Source: Deltaproteobacteria bacterium (GTDB taxonomy: Bacteria > Myxococcota_A > UBA796 > UBA2385). From it: 6,885 nucleotides of DNA. The notes below the pieces were generated by a model, which was not told the origin of the DNA, did no database searches, and saw only the letters and a program-made list of their open reading frames with translations. The DNA is taken from positions 1-6,885 of the forward strand of contig JAERSX010000238.1 of the NCBI GenBank assembly GCA_016845285.1. The letters run 5' to 3'. A program made the position numbers and the translations under genes. This document shows positions 1-6,044 of this stretch, one piece after another. The number at the start of each line of letters is the position of its first letter. Position 1 is the stretch's first letter.

Positions 1-801
1 CCCAAGGTCCAGGACGCCCTGGCACCCCTGGTCGACTCCTGGACCGAAGGGGTCGACACGCCAGGAGAGCGGCTCGTATCGATCCGGTCGCACCTCGAGC
101 AGGAGTACACCTACTCGCTCCAGTTCGAGCGCGGAGAGGGCGACCCGGTGGTCGAGTTCATGCTCGAGTCCAAGCTCGGTCACTGCGAGTACTTCGCCTC
201 GGGCATGGCCCTGTCCGCCCGAATCGCAGGCATTCCCGCACGCGTGGTCACGGGCTTCCGCGCATCCGAGGTCAGCCCCTTCGGCGGCCACGGCATCGTG
301 CGCGGCCGCGACGCCCATGCTTGGGTGGAGGCCTACGTGGACGGCGGGTGGACGCTCGTGGACCCCAGCCCGGCCAACAGCCTGTCCTCTCCCACCGTCC
401 GCAGCTTCCTGGCTGGCGCACGGGACGACCTGCAGCTCTTCTGGAAGCGCTACGGCCTCCAAGGCCTCGCCGGGCTCCTCGTGGTGGTCTTCGTGGGGCT
501 GCAGATCCGCACCCTGCTGCGCGGACGTCAGCGCTCTGGGGAGGCCGTGGACGAGACCTGGAGCGAGCCCCCGCCCGCCTACATGGTGGCCCTGCTCACC
601 GTCCTGGCAGAAGACGAGCTGGAGCGTGAGCCCGCCGAGACCGTCGAGTCCTTCGCGCAGCGGACAGCGGAGGCCGGGCAGGACCGGGCCAGCGTGATCC
701 TCCGGCGCTACGCGGCGCTCCGCTACGGAAAGCTGGGCGACCAGGCCGGCCTCGAAGGGGAGGTCAGCTCTTGGCTGCAGGCCCGACGCTCGCAGCCGTG
801 A
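1..801 (+). CDS. TgpA-like membrane transglutaminase, C-terminal part (5' end outside window)
   Basis: The reading frame is open from base 1, so the gene starts upstream; an internal GTG at 148 is not the real start. Numbering from the first visible codon, the transglutaminase-like (papain-fold) core shows GHCEYFA with the nucleophile Cys62, then DAHAWVEAY with His106 and LVDPSP with Asp121, so the catalytic triad is complete. A single hydrophobic segment follows at about residues 153-170, then a cytoplasmic tail with a region around SVILRRYAALRYG that resembles the DUF4129 tail of TgpA proteins. Family members have several N-terminal membrane helices (DUF3488) and an extracytoplasmic protease-like or transglutaminase core, and often follow MoxR and DUF58 genes; those would lie upstream here. 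The substrate is unknown. The stop is the TGA at 799-801. The family call is firm and the biological role is not. Confidence 0.9.
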   Translation, partial: PKVQDALAPLVDSWTEGVDTPGERLVSIRSHLEQEYTYSLQFERGEGDPVVEFMLESKLGHCEYFASGMALSARIAGIPARVVTGFRASEVSPFGGHGIVRGRDAHAWVEAYVDGGWTLVDPSPANSLSSPTVRSFLAGARDDLQLFWKRYGLQGLAGLLVVVFVGLQIRTLLRGRQRSGEAVDETWSEPPPAYMVALLTVLAEDELEREPAETVESFAQRTAEAGQDRASVILRRYAALRYGKLGDQAGLEGEVSSWLQARRSQP

Positions 802-877
802 TCCCCATGTCAGGATTCCACCGCAGGTACAGTGCCGCGACTCTCGTCGACCCCGATCTCATCGCAGTCTTCGAGGC

Positions 878-893
878 TGGCACGCGCCTTGCT
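878..893 (+). promoter_or_regulatory. Sigma-54 (RpoN) -24/-12 promoter
   Basis: The sequence TGGCACG-CGCC-TTGCT matches the sigma-54 consensus TGGCACG-N4-TTGCW at every specified position. The invariant GG (879-880) and GC (891-892) are exactly 10 bases apart. Placing C892 at -12 puts the transcription start near 904, four bases before the Shine-Dalgarno of the lipoprotein gene. It lies in the 116-bp spacer after the transglutaminase stop, in the correct orientation. Sigma-54 promoters require an AAA+ enhancer-binding activator; no convincing activator site was recognised in 802-877, and it could lie inside the upstream gene. Confidence 0.87.
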
Positions 894-907
894 GTCACCT
901 GCAGCAT

Positions 908-912
908 GGAGG
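908..912 (+). promoter_or_regulatory. Ribosome binding site that selects the TTG start
   Basis: GGAGG lies five bases before the TTG at 918. The in-frame ATG at 906 overlaps this motif and has no Shine-Dalgarno of its own. If the sigma-54 start at about 904 is right, that ATG would also be essentially leaderless. Confidence 0.75.
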
Positions 913-917
913 TCATC

Positions 918-1358
918 TTGCGACTCAGCCCCGTTCTTCTCCTCGCCCCAGCCCTGCTCACCGGCTGCGAACTCGAACCCGGTGTCGACTGCAACCTCAT
1001 GTACGCCCCCGAAGGAGCCGCGATCACCTTCACCGCCAATGACTGGCAAGAGGGTGAGTGGACCATCGAGCTGGATGGCGAGCGCTGCACGGTGACCCTG
1101 CCTGGCACCGACGCCGGCGTCTCCTGCGAGGACGGCGATGAGTACAAGCTGTTCCAGATGTACCTGTCGTCCGACGGCACGGCCATCGACGGCGGATGGC
1201 TCGAGGGGAGCACCCCCGACGACCTCGACGTGGCCATCTTCCACGACGGGGAGCTGGTCCACGAACAGACCCTGCAGCCCGCCTACGATGTCGACGAGCC
1301 CAACGGCCCCGGCTGTGGCGAGCGCCGCTACGCCGACGTGGAGATCGCCCTGGACTGA
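918..1358 (+). CDS. Small secreted lipoprotein of unknown function
   Basis: From the TTG at 918 this is 146 residues. The N-terminus has Arg2, a Leu/Ala-rich core and the lipobox LLTGC with the lipidated Cys at 17, a compact signal peptidase II signal. The mature part has four more cysteines (25, 57, 70, 133), enough for two disulfides, and is acidic and probably beta-rich; the fragments WTIELDG and DVAIFHDGELV look like strands. No catalytic motif was recognised. The preferred start rests on GGAGG at 908-912 and on the sigma-54 promoter just upstream; ATG 906 would add MEVI and is the alternative. Earlier in-frame ATGs (771, 810) would run into the preceding gene and bury the signal peptide. 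With its own promoter it is probably a separate transcription unit from the transglutaminase. Its stop TGA sits in a hairpin shared with the converging gene. Function unknown. Confidence 0.85.
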   Translation: MRLSPVLLLAPALLTGCELEPGVDCNLMYAPEGAAITFTANDWQEGEWTIELDGERCTVTLPGTDAGVSCEDGDEYKLFQMYLSSDGTAIDGGWLEGSTPDDLDVAIFHDGELVHEQTLQPAYDVDEPNGPGCGERRYADVEIALD

Positions 1359-1372
1359 GACAGATCTCAGTC
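1353..1372. terminator. Bidirectional hairpin between convergent genes
   Basis: GACTGAGA (1353-1360) and TCTCAGTC (1365-1372) are perfect 8-bp inverted arms around a 4-base loop, CAGA. The left arm contains the TGA of the lipoprotein gene (1356-1358). The right arm contains, on the minus strand, the TGA of the OmpA gene (1369-1367). Only eight bases separate the two genes. No T-tract follows on either side, so classic intrinsic termination is not assured; it may instead stabilise 3' ends or block converging polymerases. Confidence 0.6.
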
Positions 1373-3103
1373 TCCGTCGAGGATCTCCTGGTGGTGAGGT
1401 GGCGCCGAGCCATCGAGCACACCGAAGCCGGCCCAGAGCGGCGGCCGGCTGGACGTCGTCTTCACCTCGATGGTGGCCTGACGCGGCTCGATCTCTTTCT
1501 TCACCTTGATGTCGTCCCACGACTCGATGACGAACTCGACCCGCCGGTTGCGCTCCCAGGCTTCCTCGACGGATCGGTCGTCGACGGGTTGGTCCTCACC
1601 GAAGCCCACGCTGGTGAGACGCTCCGGCGCCACCCCTGCCTCCATCAGGTAGGCCCGCACCGAGGCGGCTCGATCGTCGGAGAGCTGGAGGTTGAAGGCG
1701 GCGCCACCGCGGGCGTCGGTGTGGCCCTCGACCCGCACCCGGAGCATGTCGGTGCGTGCGGTCATCACCGCGGCCACCTGGTCGAGGAGCCCGTAGCTCT
1801 CGGGCTTGATCGTGGCCTTGCCCGTGTCGAAGTACACCTTGTCGGCGATCTCGATCTTGTCGGGTGTGACCTCGATGAGGGTCCGGTACAGGGTGATGCT
1901 GGTCTCGGCGAAGGTACGGGCTTCCAGGCTGATCCGGGCCTTCGCTGGCGCATGCCCTTCGGCGTACACGTACAGATCGTGGGCACCCGGGTCCATCTTG
2001 CCGGCGTACAGACCTCCGCCATCACCTGGCGAGTTCTCGCCGTTGTCCAGGTTCCACCAGAACTCGTCGATGGGCGCGCCGTCATCGTCCATGACGTAGA
2101 GGATCAGCGTGGTCCAGACCCGAGTCATGGAGAAGTTCTGGGCGTGGAAGTCGACACCGAACGGCACCTCGAAGGTCTGCTCCAGGGTGCCGAACGCGGG
2201 TGCGATGGCGAAGACCTCGTAGGAACCCGGGTGAAGATCGAGGGTGAGCGTGTGGTCGCCCTTGCCGTGGCCGCCAGCGCCCACCACACGCGCCTCGAGG
2301 TTGCGCACGCTGCTGCCGGCTTCGTCGCGGAAGACCAGGGTGGTGCGCACCGTGGGGTCCGGGCAGCCGTCGGCGTCCTGGAAGCCATCGGGGTCCTCGG
2401 CCTGGGCCACACACCCGTCGACCTCGTCGAGCACACCGTCGCCGTCGGTGTCGCGGATCAAGGGCTCCAGGACGACGCGCACCCCGTGGGTCTCCTCGGC
2501 CTCGACGGCGACGACCTCAGTGGCGTCGTGGAAGTCGGGGGCCGAGACGCGGACCACGTGGTCACCGGGAGGGAGCCGGACGTCGAGGCCGGTCGCCTGT
2601 ACCGCCTCGCCGCGGCCGACCCGGATCGTCGCACCGGTCACGGCGGTTCCTCGCTCGTCGACCACCTGGACCCTGACCCGACCCAGGATGCGCTCCAGGG
2701 TGCTCCCCACCTGGGCCGTGGCCCGATCTGGCACGGAGACCTCGCTGGCATGGGGGTGGTAGCCATGACCCTTGGCCGTCAGCGTGTAGGTGCCCGGGTG
2801 AAGGTCGATGGTCCAGGGCCCGGCGCCGGTCCCCTCCCCTCCCGCACCACGCACCGTGGAGACAGCCGTGGTCACGGGCGCACCCACGTCGTCCTCGAAC
2901 ACGAAGTGGACCCGGGTGGAGGGGTCGGGGCAGCCGTCCTCGTCCCGGTAGCCGTCGCGGTCCTCCCCTTCCTCCGGGCACTGGTCGACCTTGTTGGAGA
3001 CCCCGTCCCCGTCGCGGTCCCCGGCCTGGGCCTCCGGCGCTCCGAAGACCGCCGACACCAGCGACAACGCCAACACCAGCGCGCGTCGCTCCGACCGCCT
3101 CAT
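1367..3103 (-). CDS. OmpA-family peptidoglycan-binding protein with duplicated TSP3/PEGA-like modules
   Basis: This 578-residue protein has a Sec signal peptide (about 1-27, ending PEAQA). A thrombospondin-3-like acidic repeat (29-61, DRDGDG...DGCPDP) is followed by two beta-sandwich repeats of PEGA or carboxypeptidase-regulatory type (63-139, 141-216). A second TSP3-like repeat (218-250) is followed by two more beta repeats (about 251-327, 328-410). The OmpA C-terminal domain spans about 413-525: YFDTGK at 424-429, GHTDARGG with Asp463, LSDDRA with Arg478, and NRRVEF from 519. Asp463 and Arg478 are 15 residues apart, as are the diaminopimelate-binding Asp and Arg of Acinetobacter OmpA, so peptidoglycan binding should be intact. 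A tail of about 50 residues of unknown role ends the protein. The start ATG overlaps the stop of the esterase gene (ATGA, 3100-3103) with only a weak Shine-Dalgarno, which suggests translational coupling. No N-terminal OmpA beta-barrel is visible, so it may be periplasmic or surface-attached rather than a porin. Confidence 0.92.
   Translation of the reverse strand: MRRSERRALVLALSLVSAVFGAPEAQAGDRDGDGVSNKVDQCPEEGEDRDGYRDEDGCPDPSTRVHFVFEDDVGAPVTTAVSTVRGAGGEGTGAGPWTIDLHPGTYTLTAKGHGYHPHASEVSVPDRATAQVGSTLERILGRVRVQVVDERGTAVTGATIRVGRGEAVQATGLDVRLPPGDHVVRVSAPDFHDATEVVAVEAEETHGVRVVLEPLIRDTDGDGVLDEVDGCVAQAEDPDGFQDADGCPDPTVRTTLVFRDEAGSSVRNLEARVVGAGGHGKGDHTLTLDLHPGSYEVFAIAPAFGTLEQTFEVPFGVDFHAQNFSMTRVWTTLILYVMDDDGAPIDEFWWNLDNGENSPGDGGGLYAGKMDPGAHDLYVYAEGHAPAKARISLEARTFAETSITLYRTLIEVTPDKIEIADKVYFDTGKATIKPESYGLLDQVAAVMTARTDMLRVRVEGHTDARGGAAFNLQLSDDRAASVRAYLMEAGVAPERLTSVGFGEDQPVDDRSVEEAWERNRRVEFVIESWDDIKVKKEIEPRQATIEVKTTSSRPPLWAGFGVLDGSAPPHHQEILDGD
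1874..3019 (-). repeat. Internal protein-level duplication: (TSP3 + two beta-sandwich repeats) x 2
   Basis: Residues 29-216 and 218-410 of the OmpA protein share one order of parts. Each half opens with a D-x-D-G-D-G...C...D-x-D-G...DGCPDP element. Next comes a segment with matching landmarks: V-x-GAGG followed by LDLHPGSY in the second copy and IDLHPGTY in the first. A second, more diverged beta repeat closes each half. The copies have diverged widely at DNA level, so this is an old domain duplication rather than a recent tandem repeat. Confidence 0.7.
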
Positions 3104-4521
3104 GGTGTCTCGGGAGTGAAGAGAAAGCTCGGACCCACGAAGCTGATGGCATCGGGCTCGTAGGAGCTCGACGGGTAGGTGAGCCAGTAGCCCTCGGCGT
3201 AGACGCCGGCCTCGTAGACGATCTCGCTGGCGGTTCCGCCCTCGGCCTCGGTCAGGTAGACATCGCCGTCGCCTGTCCAGGACACCACACCCACCCGGTA
3301 GGTGCCGGGCTCGAGGCGCACCGGCTCCACCGCCACGTACCAGAAGTTGTCGCGCCAGGTGGCCGGGGCGTCGACCCAGGACGGCACGTTCGCCCGCAAC
3401 ACCAGGTTGCCCCCGTCGTCCCAGATGCCCACGTCCGCGGAGCTGCCCAGGTAGGTCGTGCCGTAGTTGCCGATGTCTGTGAGGGTGAGCGCCTGGTCGA
3501 GGGTGAACTCCCAGCCGCAGGTGCCCGTGAAGTCGTACTCCGTCGAGCCGGTGCTCACCGACAGGGCCGGCAGGGGCGCATCCGTCCCGGCGCCCCGGTC
3601 TTCGCCCGCCAGGAGCGCCTCGGCGAAGCGCGTCCCGAGCACCCGCATGCTCACGCCGTCGTAGTGGTACACATCGAAGGCATTGCGCGGCAGATCGTCG
3701 GTCTCCACGCTCACGACGTGAGGATCGGCATCGGCGACCGCTTGCTGGGCGCCCCGTACCGTCTCGTGGTGTGTCCAGACCGACTCGGCGGCGATGAGCC
3801 CGATGGCGGCCGGCAGCTCGGGCTCTCCACTCAGTGTGCGGACGGCATCCAACAGGCCCTCGAGGTTGTCCTCGTAGGCGGCAGCCATGGAGGCATCGAG
3901 GGAGTCCGACTCCCCCTGCATCCACGCGAAGCCAGCCCAACGCCAGGGGTCGCCGGTGGCATCGAGATCTTCTGCGGCCGTGGCGATGCTGGCGGCCAGA
4001 ACCGCGAAACCGGGACCGGCACTCGCGTCGCCCGGTTCGTCGCCCGGGTACCAATAGGCAGCGAGATCGGTGCCGCCGACCGCATGCTTCACCAGCGCGA
4101 CGCGCCTGCCGGCGTCCGCGAGGGTGCGCCCGAAGGTCACCTCGGGGCCGAAGTAGAGGCTGCCTGAGGCGCTGGCCGCCTGGAGGGCTCGGAACTCCCC
4201 CCAGCCCGACCAGTACAGGGGCACCCGTGGATCGGCCAGCTGCTGGGACGGAGTGAGCCCCGGATACCAGGAGACGCCGTCCATGTTGGACTGACCAGCG
4301 AGGATGTATACATCGAGGATGCCGTCATCATCGTCATCTCCGCCGGTGTCGTCTACGTCGGTGTCATCACCGTCGTCGTCGTCGTCACCGTCGTCGTCGT
4401 CCTGGTTCTCGTCGTCGGTATCGGTCTCGTTCTCACCAGACGCCACGCACTGGCCATCCACCTCGAGGGTTCCAGGGCCACAGATGAGCGACGCACACGA
4501 CAGGCTGAGCAGAAGAATCAT
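3100..4521 (-). CDS. Secreted SASA/CE6-type carbohydrate esterase with Asp-rich linker and C-terminal beta domain
   Basis: The protein has 473 residues. A hydrophobic N-terminus (MILLLSLSCASLIC) acts as an export signal; Cys9 or Cys14 could be lipidated, but neither lipobox is good. An Asp-rich linker (about 33-66) precedes the sialate-O-acetylesterase-like SGNH domain (about 70-306). It shows GQSNM with the nucleophile Ser78, WMQGESD (200-206) with the oxyanion/block III Gln-Gly-Glu, and D-x-x-H-Y-D with Asp283 and His286 in front of RVLGTRFA, so the catalytic set is complete. Relatives remove O-acetyl groups from xylan, sialic acid or other glycans; the substrate here is unknown. Residues about 325-470 form an unassigned beta-rich domain with GIWDDGGNLV and LEPGTYRVGVVSW, reminiscent of DUF4082-like sandwiches. 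ATG 4521 is chosen because it starts directly at the hydrophobic segment; a start at 4617 would overlap the GH16 gene. It lies 29 bases after the GH16 stop and overlaps the OmpA start by ATGA. Confidence 0.88.
   Translation of the reverse strand: MILLLSLSCASLICGPGTLEVDGQCVASGENETDTDDENQDDDDGDDDDDGDDTDVDDTGGDDDDDGILDVYILAGQSNMDGVSWYPGLTPSQQLADPRVPLYWSGWGEFRALQAASASGSLYFGPEVTFGRTLADAGRRVALVKHAVGGTDLAAYWYPGDEPGDASAGPGFAVLAASIATAAEDLDATGDPWRWAGFAWMQGESDSLDASMAAAYEDNLEGLLDAVRTLSGEPELPAAIGLIAAESVWTHHETVRGAQQAVADADPHVVSVETDDLPRNAFDVYHYDGVSMRVLGTRFAEALLAGEDRGAGTDAPLPALSVSTGSTEYDFTGTCGWEFTLDQALTLTDIGNYGTTYLGSSADVGIWDDGGNLVLRANVPSWVDAPATWRDNFWYVAVEPVRLEPGTYRVGVVSWTGDGDVYLTEAEGGTASEIVYEAGVYAEGYWLTYPSSSYEPDAISFVGPSFLFTPETP
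4324..4425 (-). repeat. Low-complexity Asp-codon tract (linker)
   Basis: This tract encodes residues 33-66 of the esterase, mostly Asp with a few Gly, Thr, Glu and Asn. On the plus strand it contains (GTC)5-ACC-(GTC)4 at 4372-4401, so the coding strand carries GAC runs. Such trinucleotide runs are prone to slippage, and any change by whole codons keeps the frame. The encoded segment is probably a flexible linker between the membrane or export end and the enzyme, and may bind calcium. Confidence 0.8.
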
Positions 4522-4550
4522 GGCCGCACCGTATCGTGGACGGAGGCCGT

Positions 4551-5927
4551 CTACTGGTAGACCCGTACCCAGTCGATGCGGTAGTGCTGCGGAAGCGAGT
4601 CCCAGTCGACGCCGCACCAGCCGCCCCAGTCGCCGCCGAAGGCCAGGTTGAGGATGAGGTGGAAGGTCTGGTCGAAGGGCCAGGTGTCTGGGTCGCCCGT
4701 GCCGTCGTTGTCGAAGGTGAAGACGTGCTCGCCGTCGATGGTGAAGACCATCAGATCTTCACTCCAGTCCACGGCGTAGAGATGGAAGGCATCGGAGGCG
4801 TCGCGGGTGGTCTCGCCGCCCAGCTGAGTGCCCAGCAGGTGGTTGTAGGCGCCGGTGTGCACCGTCTGGTAGACCGAGCCAGCCGAGCAGCCCACGTGCT
4901 CCATGATGTCGATCTCACCGGAGTAGGGCCAGCTCCCATAGGTCCAGTCGCTTGGCAACATCCAGAAGGCCGGCCAGGTCCCCACACCTGAGGGCACCAT
5001 CACCGAGGCCTCCATGCGCCCGTAGGTCCACTCCGCCTTGCCGTCGGTGACGAGACGCGCCGAGGTCACAGCACCGCTGGACTCCTGCTGCGCGGTGATC
5101 ACGAGCTGGCCATCGGAGACAGCGGCGTTGTCGGTGCTCGACGTGTATTCCTGGATCTCGTTGTTGTAGGTGTAGGCGGGCAGCTCCAGGCGAGTCCACG
5201 AGGTGTCGTCGAGCTCGTCGCCGTCGAACTCGTCGTTCCACACCAACAGGCGCTCGTCCGACACCGAGCCCGTGCCCGTCGAGGTCCACGACACATCGTC
5301 GAGGTAGACCGCACCGGTCGCGCTCCAGTCGGCGAGGGTGAAGCGGAGCCCGAGCTGACCCGACACAGCCCCCTCGGGCACCTCTGCCTCCACAGCCAGC
5401 TCCTGCCAGACGTCGCGCGAGAAGTCCTCGTCGACCGGATCGCTCAGGTGCTCCTCGAGGACCCCGCCGTCCTCGTCGAGGTACCGCAGGAACAACACCG
5501 CCTCGCTGCCCCCCGAGACGGCGTCGTCGCTGGGGGTGAAGGCCTGGGCGCTGAACACCTGCGCATCGCCCCCGGTGAGGTCGGTCAGGGTGAGCCCGTG
5601 CTCGCTGTCGTTGGGCACCGAGCCCGTGTAGAGGCCCCAGATCTTGTAGGCACGCTCCCCCTCGACGGCGGTGAAGGTCTCGCTGCTGTCGTAGATGGTG
5701 TCGCCCGTCTGGGCCCAGGCATGGCTCGCGTAGCCGGCGGGCCGCCACCAGCTCTCCCCCAGCTCGAAGCCGCCGTTGGCCAGCAGGTTGGCCGAGCCGT
5801 CATCCCCAGTGTCTTTCCCGTCGGAGGGGTCTCCGCTGTCGGCTGCTTCACCGCCGGCGGGTGCAGGACTCTCCGTCGACCCCGTACACGCCACCAAGGA
5901 GACCAGGAACACGATGGCAGCTGTCAC
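4551..5927 (-). CDS. GH16 beta-glucanase (laminarinase-like) lipoprotein with N-terminal carbohydrate-binding domain
   Basis: From GTG 5927 this is 458 residues. The hydrophobic stretch MTAAIVFLVSLVAC ends in the lipobox LVAC with Cys14, then a Ser/Gly/Asp-rich linker. Residues about 47-216 resemble a CBM4/9-type galactose-binding fold (opening NLLANGGFELGE, closing AVYLDDVSW). The GH16 domain fills about 227-458: VWNDEFDGD, GRMEASV, and the signature GEIDIMEHVG with nucleophile Glu338, Asp340 and acid/base Glu343. The extra Met in EIDIME is the laminarinase-type bulge. The domain ends in the usual RIDWVRVYQ. Cys347 and Cys438 could form a disulfide. Family members hydrolyse beta-1,3 or beta-1,3/1,4 glucans and some algal galactans; laminarin-like substrates are the best guess. 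An upstream in-frame GTG at 5996, with GAGAGG eight bases before it, would add 23 residues; that stretch uses atypical codons (TCT, TGT, CCT, CTA, GGA) and leaves only 48 bases to the divergent gene, so 5927 is preferred. First gene of the minus-strand unit. Confidence 0.9.
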   Translation of the reverse strand: MTAAIVFLVSLVACTGSTESPAPAGGEAADSGDPSDGKDTGDDGSANLLANGGFELGESWWRPAGYASHAWAQTGDTIYDSSETFTAVEGERAYKIWGLYTGSVPNDSEHGLTLTDLTGGDAQVFSAQAFTPSDDAVSGGSEAVLFLRYLDEDGGVLEEHLSDPVDEDFSRDVWQELAVEAEVPEGAVSGQLGLRFTLADWSATGAVYLDDVSWTSTGTGSVSDERLLVWNDEFDGDELDDTSWTRLELPAYTYNNEIQEYTSSTDNAAVSDGQLVITAQQESSGAVTSARLVTDGKAEWTYGRMEASVMVPSGVGTWPAFWMLPSDWTYGSWPYSGEIDIMEHVGCSAGSVYQTVHTGAYNHLLGTQLGGETTRDASDAFHLYAVDWSEDLMVFTIDGEHVFTFDNDGTGDPDTWPFDQTFHLILNLAFGGDWGGWCGVDWDSLPQHYRIDWVRVYQ

Positions 5928-6044
5928 GGAGAGTCCAGGCTCGGAGGTACCCCCCGAGCATAGCCAGCCAGGACACCAAGAGCGGCCCATGCCCACGCAG
6001 GGGACCTCTCGTTACGTGGGCCCTGCTCCCCCTCGGAGGAACTG
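5928..6044. promoter_or_regulatory. Divergent intergenic region with two inverted repeats
   Basis: This 117-bp stretch should hold the promoters of both the GH16 operon (leftward) and the DNA-modification gene (rightward). It contains GCTCGG...CCGAGC (5939-5944 and 5954-5959), a 6-bp-arm dyad with GG/CC continuing inside after one mismatch, just upstream of the GH16 GTG. It also contains GCCCACG...CGTGGGC (5991-5997 and 6015-6021), 7-bp arms 17 bases apart. Arms this short can arise by chance in GC-rich DNA, so operator roles are only suggestions. No good sigma-70 or sigma-54 promoter was recognised on either strand. Confidence 0.3.
6035..6039 (+). promoter_or_regulatory. Ribosome binding site deciding the GTG start at 6045
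   Basis: A GGAGG motif lies five bases before the GTG at 6045. It is the strongest Shine-Dalgarno in this part of the window and fixes the start of the rightward gene, since no ATG exists in that frame near the conserved N-terminal part. Confidence 0.8.

Noticed and set aside
771..917. Earlier ATG starts for the small lipoprotein (771, 810, 906)
   Set aside because: 771 lies inside the transglutaminase gene, and starts at 771 or 810 would leave the signal peptide internal. 906 sits on the Shine-Dalgarno that serves TTG 918 and is about two bases from the predicted transcript start.
1196..3163. Long plus-strand open frame of 655 codons opposite the OmpA gene
   Set aside because: It lies antisense to a protein with clear signal peptide, TSP3 and OmpA motifs. 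Its translation shows no recognisable domain, and such open frames are common opposite GC-rich genes.
3104..4054. Upstream in-frame extension of the OmpA protein on the minus strand
   Set aside because: It overlaps the esterase's catalytic domain in another frame and has an Arg-rich low-complexity translation. The ATG at 3103 directly precedes a good signal peptide and forms an ATGA overlap.
4522..4617. N-terminal extension of the esterase to 4617
   Set aside because: It would overlap the conserved GH16 C-terminus and place 32 polar residues before the hydrophobic export signal.
5957..5962. TATGCT (minus strand) as a sigma-70 -10 box for the GH16 operon
   Set aside because: It matches only four of six bases and has no recognisable -35 hexamer at 16-18 bases, so it is not supported as a promoter.
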